From an uncultured Alistipes sp. (lineage in GTDB: Bacteria > Bacteroidota > Bacteroidia > Bacteroidales > Rikenellaceae): a stretch of DNA of 64,000 nt. Position numbers and translations under genes: made by a program. The notes beneath the pieces were generated by a model. That model worked only from the letters and a program-made list of their open reading frames with translations. It was not told where the DNA came from and made no database searches. The stretch lies in contig UQKD01000005.1 in the NCBI GenBank assembly GCA_900541585.1, forward strand, positions 99,756 through 163,755, written 5' to 3'. This document shows positions 27,712 to 37,375 of the stretch, one piece after another (the first letter of the stretch is position 1; every line of letters starts with the position of its first letter).

Positions 27712-28779
27712 CTATTTGTAGACCTTCGGGGTGATGACGCCCCGGAGCACCACCAGCGCGTTGGTGACCAGCGCTTCGAGTTCGTTCTCGCCGGGGTAGA
27801 CCGTGACGGGTGCGATGAACGAGCAGCGTTCGCGGATGTACTCCACGACAGGCTCGTTGTAGGCGATGCCGCCCGTGAGGACGATGGCCTGGACGCTGCC
27901 CGAGAGCGCCGCAGCCATGGCCCCGATCTGCTTCACGACGTTGTAGCACATGGCATCGAGAACCTTCCTGGCCCGCTGGTCGCCCTCGGCGATGCGTTCC
28001 ATGACCTGAATCACGGAGTTGGTTCCCAGGTAGGCCACCAGTCCGCCCTTGCTCGAAATGAATTTCAGCAGTTCCTCCTTCGTGTATTGCCCCGAGAAGC
28101 AGATCTTGATCAGTTCGCTCGAAGGGATGCTTCCCGCGCGGTCCGGGGCGAAAGGACCGTCGCCGTCGAGCGCGTTGTTGACGTCGACGATGCGTCCCTG
28201 CTTGTGTGCGGCGACCGAAATGCCGCCGCCCATGTGGGCCACGATCAGATTCGATTCCTCGTACACCCAGCCCATCCGTTCGCAATGGAGACGCGCCGTG
28301 GCTTTCTGGTTCAGGGCGTGGAAAACCGGCTTGCGCGGGCACATCGGCATGCCCGATATGCGCGCCACGTCGTCCATCTCGTCGACAACCGGAGGGTCGG
28401 CGATGTAGGCCTTGACGCCCGCCATGTGGGCGATCTGCGCGGCCAGCAGTCCCCCGAGGTTGCAGGCGTGCTTCATCTGCGCGTTCCGCAGATCGTAGCG
28501 CATGCGCGAATTGACCTCGTAGACGCCTGCGGGGATGGGGCGTATCAGTCCGCCCCGGCCGATGACGACCGAGAGGTCCTTGATGTCGAACGCCTGTTCG
28601 CGGAGCGCCGAGAGGATCAGGCCGCGGCGCCAGTCCAGCTGGTCGTTCACGCCGGCGAAGCGGGAGATCTCCTCGGTGGAGTGACGGAGGTTCAATTCCA
28701 ACAAAGGCCGCTCCTCGTCGTAGAGGGCGACCTTTGTAGACGTTGAGCCGGGATTTATTGCTAAAATTTTGTAGCCCAT
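27712..28779 (-). CDS. buk: Butyrate kinase
   Basis: 355 aa, ASKHA-family kinase that makes ATP from butyryl-phosphate (or branched-chain acyl-phosphates). Signatures: ILAINPGSTSTKVALYDEE at the N-terminus, HMGGGISVAAHKQGRIVDV near the middle, and IVLTGGIAYN near the C-terminus. It lies 49 bp downstream of ptb and forms with it and ackA a run of acyl-phosphate genes. Confidence 0.95.
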   Translation of the reverse strand: MGYKILAINPGSTSTKVALYDEERPLLELNLRHSTEEISRFAGVNDQLDWRRGLILSALREQAFDIKDLSVVIGRGGLIRPIPAGVYEVNSRMRYDLRNAQMKHACNLGGLLAAQIAHMAGVKAYIADPPVVDEMDDVARISGMPMCPRKPVFHALNQKATARLHCERMGWVYEESNLIVAHMGGGISVAAHKQGRIVDVNNALDGDGPFAPDRAGSIPSSELIKICFSGQYTKEELLKFISSKGGLVAYLGTNSVIQVMERIAEGDQRARKVLDAMCYNVVKQIGAMAAALSGSVQAIVLTGGIAYNEPVVEYIRERCSFIAPVTVYPGENELEALVTNALVVLRGVITPKVYK

Positions 28780-28828
28780 AGGTTCTCGGTTCGTTCGTGT
28801 TGGGTTAGGGGTCCGGATGACCGGAGTT

Positions 28829-29737
28829 TTATTTTTTTACTGCCAGGCAGGCCAGCGCTATCGAGAAGAGCTTGGTCTTGCTCGTGTCGCCGCGCGAGGT
28901 GAGTACGCACGGAACCTTCGTGCCCATGACCATCGCTGCCAGTTCGCCGCCGCAGAGGTGCGTGACCGACTTGAAGAAGACGTTGGCCGATTCGAGGTTG
29001 GGGAACAGCAGGCAGTCCGGATCGCCGGCCACCGACGAGCCCTTGACCTTCTTGTGCTCGGCGACCTCCTTGTAGAGCGCCACGTCCAGCGACAGCGGAC
29101 CGTCGACGACGACGTTGCCCAACTGGCCGCGGTCGGCCATCTTGGCCAGCAGCGCGCCTTCGGTCGAGGAGATCACATTGGGGAGCAGCTGCTCCGAGGG
29201 GGCGATGCAGGCGATTTTCGGCGTCGTGATGCCCAGCAGGTTGGCCGTGCGGGCCAGGTAGCCGATCTGCACCATCTTCTGCTTGAAGTCCGGGAGCGGA
29301 ATGACCGCCACGTCCGAGATGATCAGCAGTTTGTGGTAGCAGGGCATTTCAACGATCGAAACGTGGCTCAGGACACCCTTCGGGGGGAACAGTCCGGCCT
29401 CCTTGTTGAGGATGCCGCGCATGTATTTGTCGGTCGAGACCAGGCCTTTCATCAGAACGTCGGCGTTGCCCGAAACGACCGATGCGACGGCCTGCTGGAC
29501 GCACTTCACGTCGTTCGGCTCGTCGACGATGTTGAACGCCTTGACGTCGATGTCGTTCTCCTGGCAGACCTGCTTGATAACCTCCTTGTCGCCGAAGAGC
29601 GTAGGCTCCACGAGACCCTCCTTATAGGCTTCGTAGACCGCTTCCAGCGTATGCGAATCCTGTCCGTAAGCTACGACAAGACGTTTTTTACCCCGTTTCC
29701 TCGCCTCCTCGACGATTTCGGTAAGATGCTGAATCAT
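28829..29737 (-). CDS. ptb: Phosphate butyryltransferase
   Basis: 302 aa. It exchanges CoA of butyryl-CoA (or isobutyryl/isovaleryl-CoA) for phosphate. It belongs to the PTA_PTB family: DVLMKGLVSTDKYMRGIL, VSIVEMPCYHKLLIISD and CLLFPNLESANVFFKSV are typical. Its product feeds the adjacent buk. Whether the in vivo substrate is butyryl- or branched-chain acyl-CoA cannot be read from the sequence. Confidence 0.94.
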   Translation of the reverse strand: MIQHLTEIVEEARKRGKKRLVVAYGQDSHTLEAVYEAYKEGLVEPTLFGDKEVIKQVCQENDIDVKAFNIVDEPNDVKCVQQAVASVVSGNADVLMKGLVSTDKYMRGILNKEAGLFPPKGVLSHVSIVEMPCYHKLLIISDVAVIPLPDFKQKMVQIGYLARTANLLGITTPKIACIAPSEQLLPNVISSTEGALLAKMADRGQLGNVVVDGPLSLDVALYKEVAEHKKVKGSSVAGDPDCLLFPNLESANVFFKSVTHLCGGELAAMVMGTKVPCVLTSRGDTSKTKLFSIALACLAVKK

Positions 29738-29801
29738 AATGCTGTTACGTTTAAGAACTGAAATTTGTATGTAGTGATGTCTGTATTGCCCGAAGCGGAT
29801 G

Positions 29802-31004
29802 CTATTTCACCAGGTTGTACGTGTCCGTGGCGATCACCAGCTCCTCGTTGGTGGCGATGGTGGCTACCTTGACCTTCGAGTCCGGAGCCGAGAGGATCTT
29901 GTTAACCCCGCGTGCGCCCTTGTTGGCGGCAGGGTCGAATTTCACGCCCATGAACTCCAGCCCGGTGCAGACCGCCTCGCGCATTTCGCACGAATTCTCG
30001 CCCACGCCGCCCGTGAAGATGATCATGTCGACGCCGCCCATCTCGGCGGCATATTCGCCGATGAACTTCTTGATGCGCCCGTAGTACATATCGCGCGCCA
30101 GAATTGCGCGGGGATTGCCCTCGTCGTAGGCGCGGTCGATGTCGCGCATGTCGCTCGAAATGTCCGTGAGGCCTTGTACGCCCGATTTCTTGTTCATCAT
30201 GTCGTTCAGCTCGGCATAGCTCATGCCCTCCTTTTCGCCGATGAACGTGATGGCGCTCGCGTCCACCTGGCCGCAGCGCGTGCCCATCACCAGGCCGTCG
30301 AGCGGCGAGAAACCCATCGAGGTGTCGAACGACTTGCCGTTGAGGATGGCCGTCACCGAGCCGCCGTTGCCGATGTGGCAGGTGATGATCCGCGAGTTGT
30401 GGAAATCAAGTCCGGCCAGTTCGGCGCCCGCCTTGGCCACGTACTTGTGGCTGGTTCCGTGGAAGCCGTACTTGCGCACGCGGTATTTCTCGTAATAGGC
30501 GTGGGGCAGGGCGTACATGTAATTCACCGCCGGGATCGACTGGTGGAACGAGGTGTCGAACACCGTGACCTGCTTCACGCCCGGTAGGACCTTCTCGATC
30601 GACAGCACGCCTTCGAGGTTGGCGGGGTTGTGCAGCGGGGCGATCTCGAACAGCGAGCGGATCTTCGCCTTCGCGTCCTCGGTGACGATGCAGCTCTCGG
30701 GGAAGAACTCGCCGCCGTGGGCTACGCGGTGGCCGACGGCCTTCACCTCCTCGAGCGACGCGATCACGCCGTGGACGGGGTCGGTGAGGGCGTCGAGCAC
30801 GAGCTTGATGCCGGTCGTGTGGTCGGGAATCGGCCGGTGAAGCTCGAACGGCTCCTTGCCGACGGGTTTATGGGTCAGGTCGCCTTCCGGGAGGCCGATA
30901 CGTTCCACGATGCCTTTTGCGAGCAGTTTGCTCGACGCGTCCTCCATGTCGATCACCTGATACTTGATCGACGAGGAGCCGCAGTTCAATACCAAAATTA
31001 CCAT
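29802..31004 (-). CDS. ackA: Acetate kinase
   Basis: 400 aa, full length. It converts acetyl-phosphate and ADP to acetate and ATP. Signatures: ILVLNCGSSSIKY at the N-terminus, VFDTSFHQSIP, YGFHGTSHKYV, ITCHIGNGGSVTAI, and IIFTGGVGENS near the C-terminus. First of three acyl-phosphate genes on this strand (ackA, 64 bp, ptb, 49 bp, buk). A phosphotransacetylase gene is not present in the window. Confidence 0.96.
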   Translation of the reverse strand: MVILVLNCGSSSIKYQVIDMEDASSKLLAKGIVERIGLPEGDLTHKPVGKEPFELHRPIPDHTTGIKLVLDALTDPVHGVIASLEEVKAVGHRVAHGGEFFPESCIVTEDAKAKIRSLFEIAPLHNPANLEGVLSIEKVLPGVKQVTVFDTSFHQSIPAVNYMYALPHAYYEKYRVRKYGFHGTSHKYVAKAGAELAGLDFHNSRIITCHIGNGGSVTAILNGKSFDTSMGFSPLDGLVMGTRCGQVDASAITFIGEKEGMSYAELNDMMNKKSGVQGLTDISSDMRDIDRAYDEGNPRAILARDMYYGRIKKFIGEYAAEMGGVDMIIFTGGVGENSCEMREAVCTGLEFMGVKFDPAANKGARGVNKILSAPDSKVKVATIATNEELVIATDTYNLVK

Positions 31005-31309
31005 AAGTGCTATTATAAGTTATATGTCTTTATATCATTTCTCGCTTTCGGCCGGCGTTGTCGCCGCCTTCGGCGTCGTTTGCAAGTCTGACCCCACCCG
31101 GCTAAAAGCCGGGATTTCGGCGCGATACAAAGTTACTGCGCTCTGACCCTGTTCTGCGCTCCCATTCCTAAAAGCCGTTTCTTAAACGGCCCTCGGGAGG
31201 GGCTTGTCGCAGCGCGCCCGGGGTTTCGTCCGGGGTGTCTGCCGGAATTACAGCCGGTCTGCGGGCGGAGTGCAATATCGGGTTGGTCCCGTTCCTGCCA
31301 GCCCCCCCC
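31005..31309. other. Intergenic region with three hairpin elements (ackA / crcB)
   Basis: No gene is supported. It holds CGCCGCCTTCGGCG plus GTTTGCAAGTCTGACCC and CCCGGCTAAAAGCCGGG (31062-31112), a second hairpin CTAAAAGCCGTTTCTTAAACGG (about 31168-31190) and a third, AACCGGCTTCTTAAGCCGG (31315-31333), that reaches into the 3' end of crcB. TAACTTTG on the minus strand (31135-31128) could be the -7 element of ackA, which would place the first hairpins in its leader. Nine C lie at 31302-31310. Confidence 0.6.
31062..31112 (+). repeat. Dispersed intergenic repeat, copy 1
   Basis: Hairpin CGCCGCCTTCGGCG, then GTTTGCAAGTCTGACCC, then a second hairpin. Shares order and sequence with the copies at 41408-41467 and, in part, 39615-39676. 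Confidence 0.7.
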
Positions 31310-31684
31310 CTAAAACCGGCTTCTTAAGCCGGCTATCCACATGCCCAGCGCCGCGAAGGCGATGCAGACCACGACGCTCAAGGCGATATAAACCGCGGCG
31401 GAACCATAGTCCCCGGTACGGAGCAGCCGCACGGCGTCGGCCGAAAAGGTCGAGAAGGTGGTGAAGCCTCCGCAGAATCCTGCGATGAGCAACCATCCTG
31501 CCGCAGCCGAATTCGTGGTCTCCAGCAGCATGCCGATCAACAGCGATCCCGCGGCGTTGACCGTGAACGTTCCGGCCGGAAAACCCAGCAGCGTGTGCCC
31601 TCCGAGCAGCCAGACGGAAAGCGCATAACGGACGATGCTTCCCGCGGCGCCTCCCAGGCCCACGGCCAAAAGTTCACGAATCAT
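31310..31684 (-). CDS. crcB: Fluoride efflux channel CrcB/Fluc
   Basis: 124 aa with four hydrophobic segments. CrcB dimers form fluoride channels that protect against fluoride. Family signatures: GGAAGSIVRYALS near the N-terminus, PAGTFTVNAAGSLLIG in the middle and the hallmark GFCGGFTTFSTFSADAV at about 69-85. I looked for a fluoride riboswitch upstream (31685-31760) and did not see its consensus. The stop lies within a GC hairpin. Confidence 0.93.
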   Translation of the reverse strand: MIRELLAVGLGGAAGSIVRYALSVWLLGGHTLLGFPAGTFTVNAAGSLLIGMLLETTNSAAAGWLLIAGFCGGFTTFSTFSADAVRLLRTGDYGSAAVYIALSVVVCIAFAALGMWIAGLRSRF

Positions 31685-31804
31685 AATTTAAATATATGTA
31701 TTATTTTACGGATGTGCAAATTTAAGCAAAAAATGATTACGAATCGTTCAATTTTTTGCCGAAATGAGTGGAAAATTTGTTACATATGACGCCTGGGGCG
31801 CTTT

Positions 31805-31824
31805 TGCACCGGCCGGCCGGTGCA
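31805..31824. repeat. Perfect GC-rich palindrome downstream of proA
   Basis: TGCACCGGCC followed by its exact reverse complement, 128 bp beyond the proA stop, in the gap to crcB. The rest of the 31685-31952 gap shows AT-rich sequence near crcB and no gene. Confidence 0.6.
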
Positions 31825-31952
31825 TACGGCGTTTCTCCTGCCGGAAGGGGCGTCGGGGAATGCAGCGGCGTACGGCAACTCCGATGCGCCTTCGCGGGGA
31901 CGATTCGGGAACGCGGTGAATGCCGCGGAAACGGCGTGCGGCAGCGGGGCAG

Positions 31953-33203
31953 TCATGGCTCTCTGACCTGCCCGCTGCCTGAAATCACGTATTTGTAGGT
32001 CGTGAGCTCGGGCAGCCCCATCGGGCCGCGGGCATGGAGTTTCTGGGTCGAGATGCCGACCTCGGCGCCGAAGCCGAACTGGCCGCCGTCGGTGAAGGCC
32101 GTCGAGACGTTGACGTAGACGCATGCCGCATCGACCCGCCGGGTGAACTCCCGGGCCGTTTCGGCGTTCTCGGTGACGATGGCTTCGCTGTGGCGCGAGG
32201 AGTAGCGGGCGATATGCGCGAGGGCTTCGTCGAGGGAGCCGACGGTCCGCACGGCCAGCTTGTAGTCGAGGAATTCGGTCCCGAAGTGCTCTTCCGCGGC
32301 GGGGCGGAGCAGGCATGCGGGGTAGCGGCCTTCGAGTGCGGCATACGCTTCTGCGTCGGCGTAGACCGTGACCCGTTCGGCGGCCATCGGGTCGCACAGT
32401 TCGGCGAGGTCCCGGAGGCGTCCGCGGTGGACGATCAGGCAGTCGAGGGCGTTGCAGACGCTGACGCGCCGCGTCTTGGCGTTGCAGACCACGGCGCGGC
32501 CTTTTGTCAGGTCGCCGTCGAGGTCGAAGTAGGTGTGGACGATGCCTGCCCCGGTTTCGATGACCGGGATGCGGGCGTTTTCGCGCACGAAGCGGATCAG
32601 CCCCGCTCCGCCGCGCGGGATCACAACGTCGACGTAACCCACGGCGTTCAGCAGCGCTCCGGCGGCCTCGTGGCCCGCGGGCAGCAGGGTGAAGGCCGCC
32701 GGGTCGATGCCCTCGCTGCGGAGCGCCTCGCGGAGCAGGGCGGCGATGGCTTCGTTGGAGCGGCGGGCGTCGCTGCCGCCCTTCAGCACGCAGGCGTTGC
32801 CCGTCTTGAGGCACAAAGAGAAAATATCGGCCGTGACGTTGGGGCGCGCCTCGCAGATCATGCCTACCACGCCGAACGGCACGCGGACCTTGCGGAGGGT
32901 CATGCCGTTGGGACGGGTCCACTGGGCGATCGTCTCGCCCTGCGGCGAGGGCAGTCCGGCGACAGACTCCATGTCGGCGGCGATCGAGGCGATGCGTTCC
33001 GCCGTCAGCCGCAGGCGGTCGCGCATGGGCGAATCGGCATCCATCGCCTCCAGGTCGAGGGCATTGGCCGCAAGCACTTTTTCGGTGTTTTCCCGCAGCC
33101 GGGCGGCGGCTTTCGCGACGGTGCGGCCCAATCGCCCGGCGTCGGCAAGGGCCAGTTCGTTTCCCGCACGCCGGGCGTCGGCGAAGATCGTATCGTATTC
33201 CAT
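31953..33203 (-). CDS. proA: Glutamate-5-semialdehyde dehydrogenase (gamma-glutamyl phosphate reductase)
   Basis: 416 aa, second step of proline synthesis: NADPH reduction of gamma-glutamyl phosphate. Start at 33203 gives the usual length. Signatures: [57 protein letters not shown] with the catalytic cysteine, and the end [18 protein letters not shown]. It starts 2 bp after the proB stop, so the two are cotranscribed. Confidence 0.96.
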   Translation of the reverse strand: MEYDTIFADARRAGNELALADAGRLGRTVAKAAARLRENTEKVLAANALDLEAMDADSPMRDRLRLTAERIASIAADMESVAGLPSPQGETIAQWTRPNGMTLRKVRVPFGVVGMICEARPNVTADIFSLCLKTGNACVLKGGSDARRSNEAIAALLREALRSEGIDPAAFTLLPAGHEAAGALLNAVGYVDVVIPRGGAGLIRFVRENARIPVIETGAGIVHTYFDLDGDLTKGRAVVCNAKTRRVSVCNALDCLIVHRGRLRDLAELCDPMAAERVTVYADAEAYAALEGRYPACLLRPAAEEHFGTEFLDYKLAVRTVGSLDEALAHIARYSSRHSEAIVTENAETAREFTRRVDAACVYVNVSTAFTDGGQFGFGAEVGISTQKLHARGPMGLPELTTYKYVISGSGQVREP

Positions 33204-33205
33204 TT

Positions 33206-34297
33206 TTATTCTAGATATAGGTAATCGCAGTGAATCAGCGGTTTGAGTCCTTTGCGGCCGAGGTTGCGGCGCGCCGTCGCACTGTCGCACGAGATGCGGC
33301 CCACGCCCAGCTGGACGCCTTCGGGCGAGAGGATGCGCACGATGTCGTCGCGCTCGAAATCCCCTTCGACGGCCGTGACGCCCACGGCGAGGATGCTCGC
33401 GGCCTTGCTCTGCGAGACGGCCGCGGCGGCCCCGGCGTCGAGGTGCAGGGCGCCCTTGGCGAAGCCTTCGCTGCTGGCGATCCACTTCTTGACCCCTGAA
33501 GCCGGGCGGGGGGCCGCCTCGAAACGCGTGCACACGACATCGCGGTCCGTGAGGACCAGATCCGTCAGGATATTGTCGCGGCGGCCGTTGGCGATCACGA
33601 CCTCGATGCCCTCGCCCGCCACGCGCGACGAGATGCGGCTCTTGGTCGTCATGCCCCCGCGGCCGCGCGAAGAGCGCGCCGTGTCGATGTACTGCGAAAG
33701 GTCGCGCCCCGGGGCGACGCGGCGGATGACCTGCGACGCAGGGTCCGAAGGGGAGCCGTCGTAGATGCCGTCGATATTGCTTAAAATGATGAGCGCCTCG
33801 GCTCCCATCATCGCCGCCACGAGGCCCGAAAGTTCGTCGTTGTCGGTGAACATCAGCTCCGTGACCGAAATCGTGTCGTTCTCGTTGACGATCGGGACGA
33901 CACCCGCCGAGAGCATCGCCTCCATGCAGTTGCGCTGGTTGAGGTACTGCCGCCGCGTGGAAAGGCTCTCCTTGGTGGTGAGCACCTGTCCGCAGGCGAT
34001 GCCGTATTCGTTGAAGAGGTCGTAGTAGCGGTTCAGCAGTTTCACCTGCCCGACGGCCGAGAAGAGCTGGCGGGCCGAGACGGTGTCGATGCGTCCGACG
34101 CGGGTTTCGAGCAGGCTGCGGCCCGAGGCCACGGCGCCCGACGAAACGAGGATGAACTCCGTGCCGGCCCGGTGCAGGCGCGCCAGCTGGTCCACGAGCG
34201 CCGAGATGCGCGTGGTGTCGGGCCGCCCGTCCTCGCGGGTGAGCACATTGCTGCCGATCTTGACGACGATGCGGCGGTATTTCCGGGAATGTTCCAT
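33206..34297 (-). CDS. proB: Glutamate 5-kinase with PUA domain
   Basis: 363 aa from the ATG at 34297 (an ATG at 34318 is in frame). It makes gamma-glutamyl phosphate, the first and feedback-controlled step of proline synthesis. The amino-acid kinase domain covers about 10-250 ([47 protein letters not shown]), and a PUA domain about 270-355. Lies 46 bp after the response-regulator gene and could share its transcript. Confidence 0.95.
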   Translation of the reverse strand: MEHSRKYRRIVVKIGSNVLTREDGRPDTTRISALVDQLARLHRAGTEFILVSSGAVASGRSLLETRVGRIDTVSARQLFSAVGQVKLLNRYYDLFNEYGIACGQVLTTKESLSTRRQYLNQRNCMEAMLSAGVVPIVNENDTISVTELMFTDNDELSGLVAAMMGAEALIILSNIDGIYDGSPSDPASQVIRRVAPGRDLSQYIDTARSSRGRGGMTTKSRISSRVAGEGIEVVIANGRRDNILTDLVLTDRDVVCTRFEAAPRPASGVKKWIASSEGFAKGALHLDAGAAAAVSQSKAASILAVGVTAVEGDFERDDIVRILSPEGVQLGVGRISCDSATARRNLGRKGLKPLIHCDYLYLE

Positions 34298-34343
34298 ATG
34301 TTTTCCTAACTGACCCAATCTGTCTTCATACCCGATTCTCTTT

Positions 34344-35018
34344 TCAGGCGGGGTCGTATTTGTAGCCCACGCCTTTCACGGTCACGATGCGCTCGTCGCC
34401 GATCTTCTGGCGCAGCTTGCGGATGTGCACGTCGATCGTGCGGTCGCCCACGACTACCTCCGTGCCCCATATCTTGGCGTAGATCTCCTCGCGGGGAATC
34501 AGCTTCCCGGGCGACGAGTAGAGCAGGTCCAGCAGCGCGAACTCCTTGCGCGGGAGGGTGATCTCCTGCCCGTCGCGGATCACCGTGTAACGCTCGCGGT
34601 CGACCGTGAGTCCCGGGGCCGGGGCCTTCTCGGGGGCTTTGTCGGCGTCGATGCGCTTGAGGATCGCCTGCACGCGGCTCACCAGCAGCTTCATCTTGAT
34701 CGGTTTGGTCAGGTAGTCGTCGGCCCCCACGCCGAACCCTGCCAGCTGCTGTCCCTCCTCGCCCAGCGCCGAGAGGAAAACCACCATCGTATCCTTCAGC
34801 ACGGGGTTCCGGCGGATCGCGCGGCAGGTCTGCGCCCCGTCCATCACCGGCATCATCATGTCCAGCAGGATCAGGTGCGGACGGCATTCGGCGGCCACTT
34901 TCAGCGCCTCGGCGCCGTTTTCGGCCGTGAAGACTTCGTAACCCTCGCGTACGAGGTTGTAACGGACGAATTCGAGGATGTCGACCTCGTCATCGACCAG
35001 CAGGATACGGTGGCTCAT
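34344..35018 (-). CDS. OmpR/PhoB-family response regulator without adjacent kinase
   Basis: 224 aa. Receiver domain at 1-120 with the acidic pair D10/E11, phospho-acceptor D53 (LILLDMMMPVMDG), the switch threonine/serine near FLSALG and the conserved lysine in DDYLTKP. Winged-helix DNA-binding domain at 130-222 (LPRKEFALLDLLYSSPGKLI, then VVVGDRTIDVHIRKLRQKIG). No histidine kinase gene is adjacent. Position just upstream of proBA suggests a shared transcript but says nothing sure about its signal. Confidence 0.93.
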   Translation of the reverse strand: MSHRILLVDDEVDILEFVRYNLVREGYEVFTAENGAEALKVAAECRPHLILLDMMMPVMDGAQTCRAIRRNPVLKDTMVVFLSALGEEGQQLAGFGVGADDYLTKPIKMKLLVSRVQAILKRIDADKAPEKAPAPGLTVDRERYTVIRDGQEITLPRKEFALLDLLYSSPGKLIPREEIYAKIWGTEVVVGDRTIDVHIRKLRQKIGDERIVTVKGVGYKYDPA

Positions 35019-35111
35019 GGTGTCGGTTTTCGGTCAGGCGGCCCGCGGGGCCGTGCGTGCGTAATTTTTGCGAAGATAATGATTTTCCGGTAAATATTCA
35101 ATAAATTGTCG

Positions 35112-35119
35112 TACCTTTG
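35112..35119 (+). promoter_or_regulatory. Probable -7 element for the DEAD-box helicase gene
   Basis: TACCTTTG fits TAnnTTTG, 20 bp before the ATG at 35139. No convincing -33 element. Confidence 0.45.
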
Positions 35120-35138
35120 ACCTTTCAACTATTCATAT

Positions 35139-37151
35139 ATGATCAACGAAGCTGATTTCAGCACTTTAGGCTTGAGCGAGGAGATGCTCGCGGCCGTCCA
35201 TGCAAAAGGGTTCGAAACCCCCACCTCCATCCAACGACTTACGATTCCCCGCCTGCTCTCGGGAGAGAACGACATCATCGCGCAATCCCAGACCGGCACG
35301 GGCAAAACGGCGGCTTTCGGGCTGCCGATACTCCAGCAGATCGAGCCTTCGAAAGAGGGCGTGCAGTCCATCATCCTCGTCCCGACGCGCGAACTGGCCG
35401 TGCAGGCCGCCGAGGAACTTTTAAGCTACAACTGTGAGCGGCGGCTCTCGATCACGGCCATCTACGGAGGGGCCGCGATGAGCGAGCAGCTGCGCCGTCT
35501 GTCGCGGGGCGTCGACATCGTCGTCGGCACGCCGGGGCGCGTGCTGGACCACATCCGCCGCGGGACGCTCAAATTGGACAAGGTCCGTTTCCTGGTTCTG
35601 GACGAAGCCGACGAGATGCTTAACATGGGCTTCGTCGAGGATGTCGAGGAGATCATGAGCCACACGGGCGAAGACCGCCGCGTGCTGCTCTTTTCGGCCA
35701 CGATGCCCGAGCGGATCATCCGCCTGTCGGAGGCCTACATGCGCGATACGGAGGTCCTGCGCGTGGAGTCGCAGCACCTGATGACCGACCTGACGAACCA
35801 GATCTATTTCGAGGTGCGCGAGGCCGACAAGTTCGACGCCATGACGCGCATCATCGACATCGAACCGGACTTTTACGGCATCGTCTTCTGCCGCACGAAG
35901 ATCGGCGTGGACGAAGTGGCGACGCGCCTGGTGGCACAGGGCTATTCGGCCGAGGGGCTGCACGGCGACGTGTCGCAGGCCCAGCGCGAGAAGATTCTCC
36001 GCAAGTTCCGCGACAGGGCGGTCAACATCCTGGTGGCGACCGACGTGGCCGCGCGGGGTATCGACGTGTCGAACCTCTCGCACGTGATCAACTACTCGCT
36101 GCCGCAGGATTCGGAGAGCTACGTCCATCGCATCGGCCGTACGGGCCGTGCCGGCAACCAGGGCACGGCCATCACCTTCATTTCGGGCGCCGAACTGCGC
36201 CGTTTCAACTGGATGATGCGCGACATCAAGGCTGACATCAAGCGCGAGACGCTGCCTTCGCCGCAGGACATCGTGGCGATGAAGCGCGCCAAAATCAAGG
36301 ACGACCTGCAGGAGATCGTGGCCAATGAGAGCTACGGCGATTACGCCGACATCGCAGCCGAACTGCTCGAAAGCTATGCGCCCGACGTGGCGCTGGGGGC
36401 CTTGCTGCGGCTGGCCTTCCGCAGCGAACTGGACCAGAGCAATTACCCCGAAATACGTTCGTTCTCGGTCGACCGCAAGGGCAAGGCGCGGCTGTTCCTG
36501 GCCCTCGGGGGCCGCGACGGCTACACGGCCCGCAGGATCGTGGACATGCTCAAGCGTAAATGCGGATTGCGGGACAAGAATATCGACGACGTGCGCGTTT
36601 TCGAGAACTATTCGCTGGTGAGCGTGCCGTTCAGCGACGCCGAGGCGGTCGTGGGGCAGCTCAACGCCTCGGGAGGCCGTCGCCGCATCGCCAAGATCGA
36701 CGGTTCCGACGCGGAGAACGGCGGCGGAAAGCGGCGCCGTCCGGCTGCCGAGGAGCGTAACGGCGGCGAGGGCGGGTCCGGGAACGAATCCGCCGGAGCG
36801 TTCCGTCCCGAGAGGCGGAGCCGGAAGACGGCCGGGCAGCCGGAAGGCGCGGAGGAGTTCCGCCCCGAAAAGCGGTCGCGCAGGAAAACCGCCGAAACCG
36901 CTCCCGGCGATGCCGGAGAGCAGCCCGCGACGCGGAGCCGGAAAAAGGCGGAAAACGACTGGAGCGCGCCTCCGGCAGGCGGCAACGACGGGTTCGACTG
37001 GGAGGCTTTCCAGCGTTACGACGATGCCGCGGCATGGGAGAAGCCCAGGCGCGGCGGCGGGACCAGGAGCGTACGCCGCAGCGGCCGCCCCGTCACCACG
37101 GGCCGTCAGGCAGCGCCCAAACGCATTGCCGCAAAGGGCCGCAAGCGCTGA
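35139..37151 (+). CDS. deaD: DEAD-box RNA helicase with DbpA-like domain and basic tail
   Basis: 670 aa. Helicase motifs are complete: Q motif (PTSIQRLTIP), I (SQTGTGKT), Ia (PTRELAVQ), II (DEAD at about 151-154), III (SAT), and VI (HRIGRTGRAG). A DbpA-type RNA-binding domain follows at about 440-530. The last 140 residues are a disordered, charged tail with three R-x-R-S-R/K-K repeats. It remodels RNA, probably in ribosome assembly, RNA decay or cold adaptation. The symbol marks similarity to DeaD/CsdA, not proven orthology. Confidence 0.93.
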   Translation: MINEADFSTLGLSEEMLAAVHAKGFETPTSIQRLTIPRLLSGENDIIAQSQTGTGKTAAFGLPILQQIEPSKEGVQSIILVPTRELAVQAAEELLSYNCERRLSITAIYGGAAMSEQLRRLSRGVDIVVGTPGRVLDHIRRGTLKLDKVRFLVLDEADEMLNMGFVEDVEEIMSHTGEDRRVLLFSATMPERIIRLSEAYMRDTEVLRVESQHLMTDLTNQIYFEVREADKFDAMTRIIDIEPDFYGIVFCRTKIGVDEVATRLVAQGYSAEGLHGDVSQAQREKILRKFRDRAVNILVATDVAARGIDVSNLSHVINYSLPQDSESYVHRIGRTGRAGNQGTAITFISGAELRRFNWMMRDIKADIKRETLPSPQDIVAMKRAKIKDDLQEIVANESYGDYADIAAELLESYAPDVALGALLRLAFRSELDQSNYPEIRSFSVDRKGKARLFLALGGRDGYTARRIVDMLKRKCGLRDKNIDDVRVFENYSLVSVPFSDAEAVVGQLNASGGRRRIAKIDGSDAENGGGKRRRPAAEERNGGEGGSGNESAGAFRPERRSRKTAGQPEGAEEFRPEKRSRRKTAETAPGDAGEQPATRSRKKAENDWSAPPAGGNDGFDWEAFQRYDDAAAWEKPRRGGGTRSVRRSGRPVTTGRQAAPKRIAAKGRKR

Positions 37152-37318
37152 TCCGAGGGGGACGAGTGCGGCTTCAGGGGGCTGCAAACGCGGCTCCAGG
37201 GGCCGGGACAGACCGGAAAACCGCGCCGTCGTGCCGGGATGCCGCGATTTCGTGCTTCCGGAGGGCGGCGTTGTTGCATGTTTTGACGAAATCTTTTCGG
37301 CGTTCCGCATAAAATGGT

Positions 37319-37326
37319 TATATTTG
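37319..37326 (+). promoter_or_regulatory. Probable -7 element for the DUF349 gene
   Basis: TATATTTG fits TAnnTTTG, 50 bp before the ATG at 37376. Confidence 0.5.
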
Positions 37327-37375
37327 CGAGATTTATATGCTCCCGCACATGCGGGAACTAAAAACGTGTACTGAA

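Noticed and set aside
31302..31310. Nine-C run at the 3' end of crcB as phase-variation tract
   Set aside because: It lies after the last sense codon of crcB, so slippage would not change the protein; runs of this length are expected occasionally by chance.
31685..31780. Fluoride riboswitch ahead of crcB
   Set aside because: The AT-rich leader does not show the conserved fluoride riboswitch core.
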